Shown: positions 1-5,475 of the stretch, piece by piece | Layout: every line of letters starts with the position of its first letter | How positions within the stretch are numbered: the first letter of the stretch is position 1 | Assembly (NCBI GenBank): GCA_025457985.1 | Contig: JALOTI010000162.1 | Location: forward strand, 1-5,475 | Reading direction: 5' to 3' | Source: Leptospira sp. | Lineage (GTDB): Bacteria > Spirochaetota > Leptospiria > Leptospirales > Leptospiraceae | DNA length: 5,475 bases | The notes under the pieces: generated by a model | The model's database searches: none | What the model was told of the DNA's origin: nothing | What the model saw: the letters and a program-made list of their open reading frames with translations, nothing else | Made by a program: the position numbers and the translations under genes

Positions 1-1882
1 CCCCAGGAATGTTGTCCAACATTGCACCATCTACTAGGAGATCATTATTTTCGTAGAAAGGAGGGAGTACGCCTGGAATCGATGCAGATGCACGAAGTGC
101 TTTCCAAACAGGACCGCTATCAATAATGACTTTCTGGGCTTTGGTTAGACTTGTTGCAACGGCAAAGTAGGGAAGCCAGAGGTCTTCTATCAATGTATCG
201 CCGACGAAGTCCTTTATTACTGTATTGAATTTTTTTCCACGGATAAGCGAAACGATGGGTACCGTATAATCGTTTAATGTTTTTTTATCACTCATCAAAG
301 CCTTAGAGATTCGTTCCATACTAGGTGCGTCATTTCCCATTGCATAGATACTTGCCATTAGGGCACCAGCGCTTGTGCCACCTATCATATCTATTGGGAT
401 GTTCTCTTCTTGCATGGCTTTCATGAGTCCAATATGCGCGAGTCCTTTTGCTCCACCACCCCCAAGAGCTAAACCAATCGATCGACCTGTGATGAACCTT
501 GCTAAGCTTTCAAATCCATGGTTGCTGTAAGTACGGATATGTCTAACTACATCTGTTTTCCTAATTCGAGTTAGGCTAGCTGTATCTTTTGGCTTTTCAT
601 TCGGATCAGAATATAGTAAAACTAACTCACGAAATGCTCCATAACTGTCTTCGTTATCCCCGAGATATCGTATCTCTTCCGGGGAAAGCCCTCCACCTTT
701 GTTGGCTTCGCATAACATGAGTATACGGTTTGTGTGATGTAAAATTGTCTCTGTCCAAAGTTTGTTATCAAAGTCAGGGCAAAGGATAAGAAATTCATGA
801 GAATCCTGAAGTGTATACAGAGATTCTAGTATGTCTGAGACCGCATATTCGGTATTTCGAATTTGTTTTTTAAGATAACGGCTTTCTACTATTGAAGTCC
901 TTCCGAATTTTTTTAATGCCTGCGAAAGACTTTCCGCAAAACTGCGTACAGATATATCTTTCTGTAGTGGGAAAAGAGTAATGATATTTCTTGCCTGTCT
1001 AGTACTTCTCCTTCCCATCCTGTCATCTGTCAAACGTTCAACTATGAGTTTTGTGATTGCTAACATACTAGGGGGATGTTTGGAGAAAACAGATTCAAAA
1101 GCAGACGTGCTGATTTTTACGATTTCGCAGGAAAGTGTTGCTACGACTGTCGCTGTTCGTGGTTCACCTGTTAGGAGAGCGATTTCACCAATGATGTCAC
1201 CTTTGGAAAAATACCCCGTGGAGACAATTCGATTCTGATGATTCTTTACTTCGTAGACTAGGCTACCGTTCACTACGACGTACATTCCGTCCGCCTTGTC
1301 GCCTTGTCTCATTAGTGTTTCGCCGCCTGGTAGGAAAATCCATTCCATTTGCGGCTCTAGTTCGGAAATAAGTTTTGCACCGACACCTTTAAAAAGTGGG
1401 ACTGATGAAATGAGTTCTTTGATGCGGCGAGGCTCAGGACGAAATACACTTCTATGTAATGCCCTTGATCTTCTACTGATCAGTCGGATGAAGGCAGAAA
1501 GTTCTTCTGGTCGGTCTTTTAGCGCCTTTTTGAACTCTTTTCGGCCAATCCGATAAATTGTCCCAGCCTGGTCGCAGACAACAGTCGCATTGCGAGGTTC
1601 GTCTGTGATAAGTGCTCCTTCTCCAAAGCAGCTCCCAGGTTTGATCTCTCCTACTTTCTGTTGTTTTCCTCCCGTTGTAACGTAAACGCTAAAACTTCCT
1701 GTGGCAACAAGGTAGAGCGCATCGCCATGTTCACCTTGGCGCACGACTACTTTGTTTTTTGCAACATGGACCCTTGCGAACGTTTGAGCTAAGTGTTCTT
1801 TTGTTTCTTGAGATAGGTTTAGAAAAAGGTCAGTACCTGAGATGATTTGTTGTAGAGTTTGGGAGTTTAATTTGGAGAGCAT
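1..1882 (-). CDS. NTE-like patatin phospholipase with two cNMP-binding domains (C-terminus cut by window edge)
   Basis: This frame is open for 627 codons from ATG at 1882 to the left edge. A TAA lies in frame three codons upstream (1889-1891), so the start is well fixed, although no Shine-Dalgarno sequence is visible. Two cyclic-nucleotide-binding domains occupy roughly residues 12-130 and 157-275. Each has a phosphate-binding cassette with the expected Gly-Glu and Arg: G87-E88 with P96-R97-N-A-T, and G232-E233-I-A-L with P241-R242-T-A-T. A linker (about 290-465) resembles the region before the esterase in bacterial NTE homologues, ending ARFITGRSIGLAL. The patatin domain follows, with oxyanion motif GGGGAKG (474-480), nucleophile motif G-T-S504-A-G, and Asp618 in the DGA motif, giving a complete Ser-Asp dyad. 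The family hydrolyses phospholipids or lysophospholipids at membranes. No membrane helix is seen. Control of lipase activity by cAMP or cGMP is inferred from the domain order. The C-terminal remainder of the patatin domain lies outside the window. Confidence 0.93.
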   Translation of the reverse strand, partial: MLSKLNSQTLQQIISGTDLFLNLSQETKEHLAQTFARVHVAKNKVVVRQGEHGDALYLVATGSFSVYVTTGGKQQKVGEIKPGSCFGEGALITDEPRNATVVCDQAGTIYRIGRKEFKKALKDRPEELSAFIRLISRRSRALHRSVFRPEPRRIKELISSVPLFKGVGAKLISELEPQMEWIFLPGGETLMRQGDKADGMYVVVNGSLVYEVKNHQNRIVSTGYFSKGDIIGEIALLTGEPRTATVVATLSCEIVKISTSAFESVFSKHPPSMLAITKLIVERLTDDRMGRRSTRQARNIITLFPLQKDISVRSFAESLSQALKKFGRTSIVESRYLKKQIRNTEYAVSDILESLYTLQDSHEFLILCPDFDNKLWTETILHHTNRILMLCEANKGGGLSPEEIRYLGDNEDSYGAFRELVLLYSDPNEKPKDTASLTRIRKTDVVRHIRTYSNHGFESLARFITGRSIGLALGGGGAKGLAHIGLMKAMQEENIPIDMIGGTSAGALMASIYAMGNDAPSMERISKALMSDKKTLNDYTVPIVSLIRGKKFNTVIKDFVGDTLIEDLWLPYFAVATSLTKAQKVIIDSGPVWKALRASASIPGVLPPFYENNDLLVDGAMLDNIPG

Positions 1883-1921
1883 AAATATTTAGTAACGGTT
1901 GTTCTATGACCAAAATCTTAA

Positions 1922-1937
1922 TGATCCGAAAGAATCA
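1922..1937. repeat. Imperfect 16-bp inverted repeat in divergent intergenic region
   Basis: The sequence TGATCCGAAAGAATCA has 6-bp arms with one mismatch around a GAAA centre. It lies 40 bp upstream of the patatin gene start (minus strand) and about 115 bp upstream of the DUF3592 gene. It could be a regulator site for the patatin gene, but short arms like these arise by chance in AT-rich DNA. I found no convincing promoter for the patatin gene in the same region. Confidence 0.2.
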
Positions 1938-2006
1938 GAAAAATTTCGACTCATTCAGGATTATGGGAAATCCCCACTGCTTTAGGCGACTCTATTTTTA
2001 TTCGAG

Positions 2007-2035
2007 TTGAAATGAAAAAGGATTTGGCGTATCTT
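2007..2035 (+). promoter_or_regulatory. Candidate sigma70-type promoter for the DUF3592 gene
   Basis: A -35 box TTGAAA (2007-2012) is followed by a 17-bp spacer and a -10 box TATCTT (2030-2035). Transcription would start near 2042, leaving a leader of only about 11 nt before the ATG at 2053. That leader would just include the AAAGGA at 2043-2048. The match is read by eye only; spirochaete promoters are less well defined than those of E. coli. Confidence 0.4.
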
Positions 2036-2052
2036 CGATTGTAAAGGATCGA

Positions 2053-2463
2053 ATGGAAGAGCCAAAATATTGGATTGCACGCCTCTTTGTTGCACTTGCT
2101 ATAGTATTGTTACTTTTGGCTATAAACACAGTCCGCAAGTGGATACAATTTCGTATCTTTGGCATCCCTCTCACAGGTACAGTTGTATCATTTGTTACGA
2201 GGGGTCGGGATCGCTACCAAGTGCCGTTGCACTCTATTGAAATTATGGTGCAGGTAGAAGGCAAAGAGTACAGTTTCCCTACTCATTTATATTGGAATCG
2301 ACCTCCTTATCGTATAGGAGAATCTCTTCCAGTTCGAATGGTGAGCAATGCCCGAAAGGAGCCGAAGTTTGTTTGGGATAATATAGAAGAATATGCTACA
2401 GATGGTTTTTTTGCACTGGTGATAGGTCTTGTCCTTTTGGTTATGGGAATCGGTTTTTGGTAG
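2053..2463 (+). CDS. Small two-helix membrane protein, DUF3592-like
   Basis: The 136-residue protein has a hydrophobic helix at about 11-27, a beta-rich middle (about 37-110) and a second helix at 117-136 that ends at the C-terminus. The order of helix, G-T-V-V strand, a V-x-V-x-G-K-x-Y hairpin (V65 to Y73 region), a G-E-x-(L)-P-V-R-M segment and a final helix matches the general plan of DUF3592 membrane proteins. This is recognition of architecture, not a search result. The biochemical role of the family is not known to me. The start is supported by AAAGGA at 2043-2048, though its 4-nt spacing is short, and by a candidate promoter just upstream. The charged residues flanking helix 1 (K5, R10 before; R28, K29 after) do not settle which side the middle domain faces. 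The gene stands alone: it is divergent from the patatin gene and 176 bp from the photolyase gene. Confidence 0.8.
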   Translation: MEEPKYWIARLFVALAIVLLLLAINTVRKWIQFRIFGIPLTGTVVSFVTRGRDRYQVPLHSIEIMVQVEGKEYSFPTHLYWNRPPYRIGESLPVRMVSNARKEPKFVWDNIEEYATDGFFALVIGLVLLVMGIGFW

Positions 2464-2639
2464 AAGGATGTTTTTGATGATGGATTCAAACATATAGAGA
2501 TTATTTACTTTTGAATATACTGAACAAACTCTTCTTGGCCAACATTTGCCCAGATGCGTCCAAAAAAAAATCTAAATTCAAATTCGTATCGGTCTGATTC
2601 ATAGAGATACACCAAGAATTCTCGAAGTGTCGAAATCGA

Positions 2640-4070
2640 ATGTCTTTATCAAATGCACCTTATATTCTGCTTTGGTTCAAACGAGATCTAAGATGGACCG
2701 ACCACCCAGCTTTGGAACATGCAATCTCGCTTGGGCTTCCCATTTATCCATTTTTTTTATGGGAACCTGGATGGGAAAACGATCCAACGACTGATATTCG
2801 CCACCTACGCTTTGTTTGGGAATCGATAGAGGATCTAAGGGCAAGTCAATCTCCCAAACCTGGACATTTCTTTTTACATAGGGAATCTGCAGTCTCCTTC
2901 TTTGAATCTATTTTTCAGTCAAGACCACCCAAATATCTGATCTCTCATATGGAAGTTGGAAATGATCGAACCTTTCAAAGAGATATGCAAGTGCAAACCA
3001 TTTGTAAGAAATATGGTGTGCAGTGGATAGAATGCAAACAACAGTATGTTGTTCGAGGACTGCAGTCTGGTAGAAAAGACTGGCCAACTAACTGGAAAGA
3101 ATGGATGTCTCGTCCTATACAGAAAAATCCCCGTACAAATACTTTGTGGCTGTTGGATTCACTATACCCTGAATTTAATCCTAATTTATTTTACAATCCT
3201 AAGTTTCAGAAAGGAGGAGAGCGGGAAGGAAAGAATATTTTGAGTGATTTCTTAAGTGATCGTGTTAGACGGTATAGTCCATGTATTTCCAAACCTGAAG
3301 AGAGTCGTATCCACTGTTCGAGACTTTCTCCTTATCTTGCTTGGGGAAATCTTTCACCGAAATGGGTTTATCAAAATACAAAGAAAAAACAAGAAGATAG
3401 CAACCGTTATATAAGAGTTCAGATGGATCGATTTTTATCTCGACTGTTTTGGCGTGATCATATGATGCAAAAGTTTGAGTCAGAACCGAGGATGGAAAAG
3501 GAAAACTTTAACCGTGCGTTTGACCAACTCAAAAAAGAACCGAATCCCCAATTCCTAAAATTATGGGAAGAGGGTGAAACGGGATTTCCTTTAGTCGATG
3601 CATGTATGAAAAGTTTGGCGGAGACTGGCTATCTCAATTTTCGAATGCGAGCGATGTTGGTCTCCTTTCTAACAATGGTCTTTTGGCAAGACTGGCGAAC
3701 GGGAGCTAGACATTTAGCTCGGATGTTTTTAGATTTTGAACCTGGAATCCATTATTTCCAGTTCCAGATGCAAGCAGGGACAGTTGGAATGCACCAACTC
3801 AGAATGTACAATCCGTACAAACAAAGTTTGGAAAATGATCCAGATGCTATCTTTATTAAAAAATGGTTACCAGAATTTCAAGACACTCCGATTCCTGAGA
3901 TTCACAATTGGGGAAAGGAAGAGTCTCTGTTTGCCATCGCAAAACGACCGTATCCTGTTGTTAATCTTGAACAAAGTTTGCAAAAAGCAAAAGAGATTCA
4001 CTTTGAATTCCAAAAGAGTTTTCGAGTTCAATCTGAAAACAAAAGAATCAAAAAGATTCATGTGAATTGA
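2640..4070 (+). CDS. Cryptochrome/photolyase-family FAD protein with divergent active site
   Basis: The 476-residue length is normal for the family. The N-terminal alpha/beta antenna domain (about 7-135) opens with L-L-W-F-K-R-D-L-R-W-T-D-H-P-A-L. The helical FAD domain (about 195-470) has S-R-L-S-P-Y-L-A-W-G-N-L-S (227-239), the T-G-F-P-L-V-D-A segment (314-321), the R335/D365 pair expected near the flavin, and M-Y-N-P (389-392). Photolyases use light and reduced FAD to split UV-made pyrimidine dimers; cryptochromes use the same fold for signalling. The segment E-P-G-I-H-Y-F-Q-F-Q-M-Q-A-G (367-380) differs from the E. coli PhrB consensus and resembles a group I recall from Bacteroidetes and cyanobacteria. 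At the flavin site His371 replaces Asn378 of E. coli, Phe375 replaces Trp382 and Met377 replaces Trp384. Whether it repairs dimers is therefore open. The start is placed by the N-terminal motif; no Shine-Dalgarno or strong promoter is visible. It ends in a basic tail (about 461-476). Confidence 0.93.
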   Translation: MSLSNAPYILLWFKRDLRWTDHPALEHAISLGLPIYPFFLWEPGWENDPTTDIRHLRFVWESIEDLRASQSPKPGHFFLHRESAVSFFESIFQSRPPKYLISHMEVGNDRTFQRDMQVQTICKKYGVQWIECKQQYVVRGLQSGRKDWPTNWKEWMSRPIQKNPRTNTLWLLDSLYPEFNPNLFYNPKFQKGGEREGKNILSDFLSDRVRRYSPCISKPEESRIHCSRLSPYLAWGNLSPKWVYQNTKKKQEDSNRYIRVQMDRFLSRLFWRDHMMQKFESEPRMEKENFNRAFDQLKKEPNPQFLKLWEEGETGFPLVDACMKSLAETGYLNFRMRAMLVSFLTMVFWQDWRTGARHLARMFLDFEPGIHYFQFQMQAGTVGMHQLRMYNPYKQSLENDPDAIFIKKWLPEFQDTPIPEIHNWGKEESLFAIAKRPYPVVNLEQSLQKAKEIHFEFQKSFRVQSENKRIKKIHVN

Positions 4071-4096
4071 AATGAAATCTAGAGATCTGATTGTAA

Positions 4097-4116
4097 TTTT
4101 GCGATTTGAAGCAAAA
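4097..4116. terminator. Candidate bidirectional hairpin terminator between convergent genes
   Basis: TTTTGC (4097-4102) and GCAAAA (4111-4116) form a 6-bp stem with an 8-nt loop in the 49-bp gap between the photolyase stop and the DUF1566 stop. T-rich sequence follows on the plus strand (CTTTT, 4117-4121). Its position between convergent genes fits a shared terminator, but the stem is short and AT-rich, so termination strength is uncertain. Confidence 0.35.
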
Positions 4117-4119
4117 CTT

Positions 4120-4905
4120 TTAAGGCTCCGATACACAACGAACAGCTCTGGCAAAAGCTTTTCCAGATCCCGTAGTGTAACCCCTCGTATAATCGACATA
4201 CAAAGCTACACCAGCGCTTTGTGCAGTTGCAGTCCAAAACGTGCCAATCGAACCTGAGCCAGCCAACGGGAATATCGTTGTATTGAGATAGTATCGTTTC
4301 ATAACCCCGCATCCAGCCAAATCATTGTCGATGGGTATATCTGTCGGATTTTCTGAACAAGCAACGGTTAGTTTCAATTCATTTTTTGTGGCTACGCGCC
4401 AATTGGTACGTCCCCCGAATTCTAAAGTATCACAATAGGAATAGGCAGCACTTAATGAATTATTTAACAAAAAAGTAACTGTATCATTACACGAATTATT
4501 ATTGGCAGGACAGTAAAACACTTGGCTTGGAACATCTGGAGAACATGAGTTATCTCCTGGAAGCCATGTTTGACCTATAGAGCATTTTGCATATGTAAGG
4601 GTTGTTTCCGTATAGACTTGGCCTCCAAAGGAACCTGCATTCCCTATGAATCGGACGGTTCCATCTCTGTTGTCTGTAAAAGTTCCCCATGGGTATGTGA
4701 CAGATACATTTGGTTGGGTTAGCGAGAGGAGGGCTAAGGTAGATTGAGTTGCTCCTCCCGTATCTTTATCAGGATTTTGAGTTTGGAATAGAAAATAATA
4801 CAAAGGCGAGCAGCTAGCAAAAGAAAAAATCAAAGTAACTTCGATGAACAAAGATATGCGAAAGAGTATTTGGTTTATAAGCATTTGCTGTTTTATTTTG
4901 TCCAT
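4120..4905 (-). CDS. Exported lipoprotein with DUF1566 (Lcl C-terminal) domain
   Basis: The 261-residue protein has a basic N-terminus, a hydrophobic stretch at about 17-31 and a likely lipobox F29-A30-S31-C32. A Phe at -3 is unusual in E. coli but acceptable in spirochaetal lipoproteins. After the hydrophilic region 41-60 comes a domain of Lcl_C/DUF1566 type (about 70-259): D78-N-R-D-G-T-V-R-F near its start, then Y157-C158-D-T-L, N168-W-R-V-A-T-K-N-E-L (the W-R-L-P-T-x-x-E-L motif of the family), F223-W-T-A-T and a closing R253-A-V-R-C-V. The fold is found in many surface-exposed or secreted bacterial proteins, but the ligand is unknown. Eight cysteines follow C32 (108, 121, 132, 139, 158, 183, 199, 257), so several disulphides are possible outside the cytoplasm. 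The start at 4905 gives a full signal peptide; Met8 is an alternative. Neither has a clear Shine-Dalgarno sequence. The gene converges on the photolyase gene and diverges from the secreted protein gene at 5100. Confidence 0.85.
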   Translation of the reverse strand: MDKIKQQMLINQILFRISLFIEVTLIFSFASCSPLYYFLFQTQNPDKDTGGATQSTLALLSLTQPNVSVTYPWGTFTDNRDGTVRFIGNAGSFGGQVYTETTLTYAKCSIGQTWLPGDNSCSPDVPSQVFYCPANNNSCNDTVTFLLNNSLSAAYSYCDTLEFGGRTNWRVATKNELKLTVACSENPTDIPIDNDLAGCGVMKRYYLNTTIFPLAGSGSIGTFWTATAQSAGVALYVDYTRGYTTGSGKAFARAVRCVSEP

Positions 4906-5024
4906 AGAAGTAAATACTCAAACTGAAGACAATTTCCGTAATGGCAAGGTTTTTTTAAAACTAGCGGAGAATTGGTGAATCTTTTTTTATTTCCATCCTT
5001 TTGCATTTAATTATTGTTCTATTT

Positions 5025-5040
5025 TTTCATTCGCATGAAA
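5025..5040. repeat. Perfect inverted repeat TTTCAT-TCGC-ATGAAA
   Basis: Perfect 6-bp arms surround a 4-base centre in the intergenic region between the divergent DUF1566 and TTG-started genes. It lies 60 bp upstream of the TTG at 5100 and 120 bp upstream of the lipoprotein start. A second inverted repeat begins 5 bp downstream. It may be a protein-binding site, or a chance event in AT-rich sequence. Confidence 0.3.
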
Positions 5041-5044
5041 TTGG

Positions 5045-5059
5045 TTTGAATAGTTCAAA
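5045..5059. repeat. Perfect inverted repeat TTTGAA-TAG-TTCAAA, candidate operator
   Basis: Perfect 6-bp arms are separated by 3 bp, the size of many bacterial operator half-site pairs. It lies 40 bp upstream of the TTG start at 5100 and contains a possible -35 element (TTGAAT, 5046-5051). The best -10 candidate at 17-bp spacing is the poor TAAGAA (5069-5074). Binding here would be expected to affect the gene at 5100, which is an inference from position only. Confidence 0.35.
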
Positions 5060-5085
5060 TTCCAAATTTAAGAAAAACGAATATT

Positions 5086-5092
5086 AAGGTAG
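5086..5092 (+). promoter_or_regulatory. Ribosome binding site AAGGTAG for TTG-started gene
   Basis: The AAGG core ends 10 nt before TTG at 5100 and 4 nt before another in-frame TTG at 5094. A TAA at 5085-5087 closes the frame upstream, so the start must be one of these TTG codons or lie further in. No ATG in this frame occurs before 5187, which would remove the signal peptide. Confidence 0.45.
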
Positions 5093-5099
5093 ATTGGTC

Positions 5100-5475
5100 T
5101 TGTTTAAAAAAATTGTTCTCTTTTATTCTATTCTAATATTCACAACAATTCACGGGACAAATGTATTATTGAAATCAGGTGGTGTGATGAAAGGCAAGGT
5201 GATCAGCCAAGATGCAGAACAAATGATCCTCGTTGATGAAAAAGGAATTACAAGAAATATTCCCAAGTCAAATATTTTGAAGACAGTATACAAAGAGTAT
5301 TCCGATCAGGAGTTAGTCGCTATACGAAAAGAAGAAGAACGGAAACTTAATTTGGAAAAACAAAATAAACAAGTGAAAAACCAAAAGGATTCCACTGAAA
5401 TCAAAAAAAAAAATAACTTGGCCCTCCGACAATTTGTGTTATCTTCTAACGAAGAAAACTGTGTTTTGTTTGGTT
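5100..5475 (+). CDS. Secreted protein of the LKSG/KGKV type, TTG start (C-terminus cut by window edge)
   Basis: This frame is open for 125 codons from TTG at 5100 to the right edge. The N-terminus is a good signal peptide: F2-K3-K4, then hydrophobic I5 to I17, with likely cleavage after G19. The mature start L23-L-K-S-G-G, followed by K31-G-K-V, D46-E-K-G, I54-P-K and I59-L-K-T-V-Y-K, reads as a small beta-rich segment. I recall it from hypothetical exported proteins of Leptospira; no function is known to me. Residues 66-106 are highly charged (R-K-E-E-E-R-K and K-K-K-N-N runs) and may form a helix or coiled coil. An 11-A tract lies at codons 102-105. The TTG at 5094 is an alternative start. 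The ATG at 5187 also has a purine-rich AGGTGG upstream, but it would discard the signal peptide. It is divergent from the DUF1566 lipoprotein gene, with 194 bp between them. Confidence 0.75.
   Translation, partial: MFKKIVLFYSILIFTTIHGTNVLLKSGGVMKGKVISQDAEQMILVDEKGITRNIPKSNILKTVYKEYSDQELVAIRKEEERKLNLEKQNKQVKNQKDSTEIKKKNNLALRQFVLSSNEENCVLFG
5403..5413 (+). repeat. A11 homopolymer inside coding sequence
   Basis: Eleven consecutive A bases encode most of the K-K-K-N run at residues 102-105 of the TTG-started protein. In the sequence as given the frame stays open through it to the window edge. One extra A would place TAA immediately after the tract; one fewer A would shift into another frame that is open to the edge. 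Replication or transcription slippage, or a sequencing error, could all act here. Confidence 0.6.

Noticed and set aside
981..1556. Two plus-strand open frames of about 85 codons (981-1238 and 1296-1556)
   Set aside because: Both lie antisense inside the continuous patatin/cNMP frame, whose domain motifs are clear; their translations show no family features.
1964..1976. TGGG-AAATC-CCCA dyad in the first divergent intergenic region
   Set aside because: Four-base arms are too short to distinguish from chance and there is no second copy nearby.
2287..2493. Minus-strand open frames overlapping the DUF3592 gene
   Set aside because: They are antisense to a frame with two well-formed membrane helices and a start with a ribosome binding site and promoter.
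2484..2516. ATTCAAA...TTTGAAT inverted repeat downstream of the DUF3592 gene
   Set aside because: Seven AT-rich pairs around a 19-base loop with no T-tract do not make a credible terminator or operator.
2535..2542. TTGGCCAA palindrome upstream of the photolyase gene
   Set aside because: An 8-bp palindrome is expected by chance and does not align with any promoter element of sensible spacing.
2577..2605. Possible promoter TTCAAA-17-CATAGA before the photolyase gene
   Set aside because: It matches only 7 of 12 consensus positions, no better than other AT-rich sites in the gap.
3046..4312. Short open frames within or opposite the photolyase and lipoprotein genes (for example 3046-3243, 3736-4065, 3867-4199, 4072-4257, 4079-4312)
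   Set aside because: Each overlaps a gene whose protein has recognisable motifs along its whole length; the translations look like random low-complexity sequence.

Overview
The window looks like chromosomal DNA from a low-to-moderate GC bacterium, most likely a spirochaete of the genus Leptospira. This is inferred from three things: a DUF1566 (Lcl C-terminal) lipoprotein with a spirochaete-style lipobox, a TTG-started secreted protein opening with an LKSG...KGKV...IPK..ILK..Y pattern that I recall from Leptospira hypothetical proteins, and an AT-rich base composition with weak ribosome binding sites. No taxonomic search was possible, so the genus is a moderate-confidence call.

Layout, left to right. 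Positions 1-1882 (minus strand) hold most of a neuropathy-target-esterase-like patatin phospholipase with two N-terminal cyclic-nucleotide-binding domains; its C-terminus runs off the left edge. A 170-bp divergent intergenic region follows, with a plausible promoter for a small two-helix membrane protein of DUF3592 type (2053-2463, plus). After a 176-bp gap comes a complete cryptochrome/photolyase-family flavoprotein (2640-4070, plus). It converges on a DUF1566 lipoprotein (4120-4905, minus), with a small symmetric hairpin in the 49-bp gap between them. A second divergent intergenic region (4906-5099) carries two short inverted repeats. It leads into a TTG-started secreted protein (5100 onward, plus) that runs off the right edge.

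The genes do not form one operon. Strands alternate and gaps are large, so these look like five independent transcription units: a membrane-lipid esterase probably controlled by a cyclic nucleotide, a membrane protein of unknown role, a blue-light repair or sensing flavoprotein, and two exported proteins. No mobile element, CRISPR array, tRNA or rRNA is visible.

The most interesting point is the photolyase-family protein. By hand alignment to E. coli PhrB, the flavin-N5 Asn, the proximal and distal tryptophans of the electron-transfer triad and a lesion-binding Trp are all replaced, while the overall fold motifs are intact. I see no convincing evidence of a wholly new multi-gene system.
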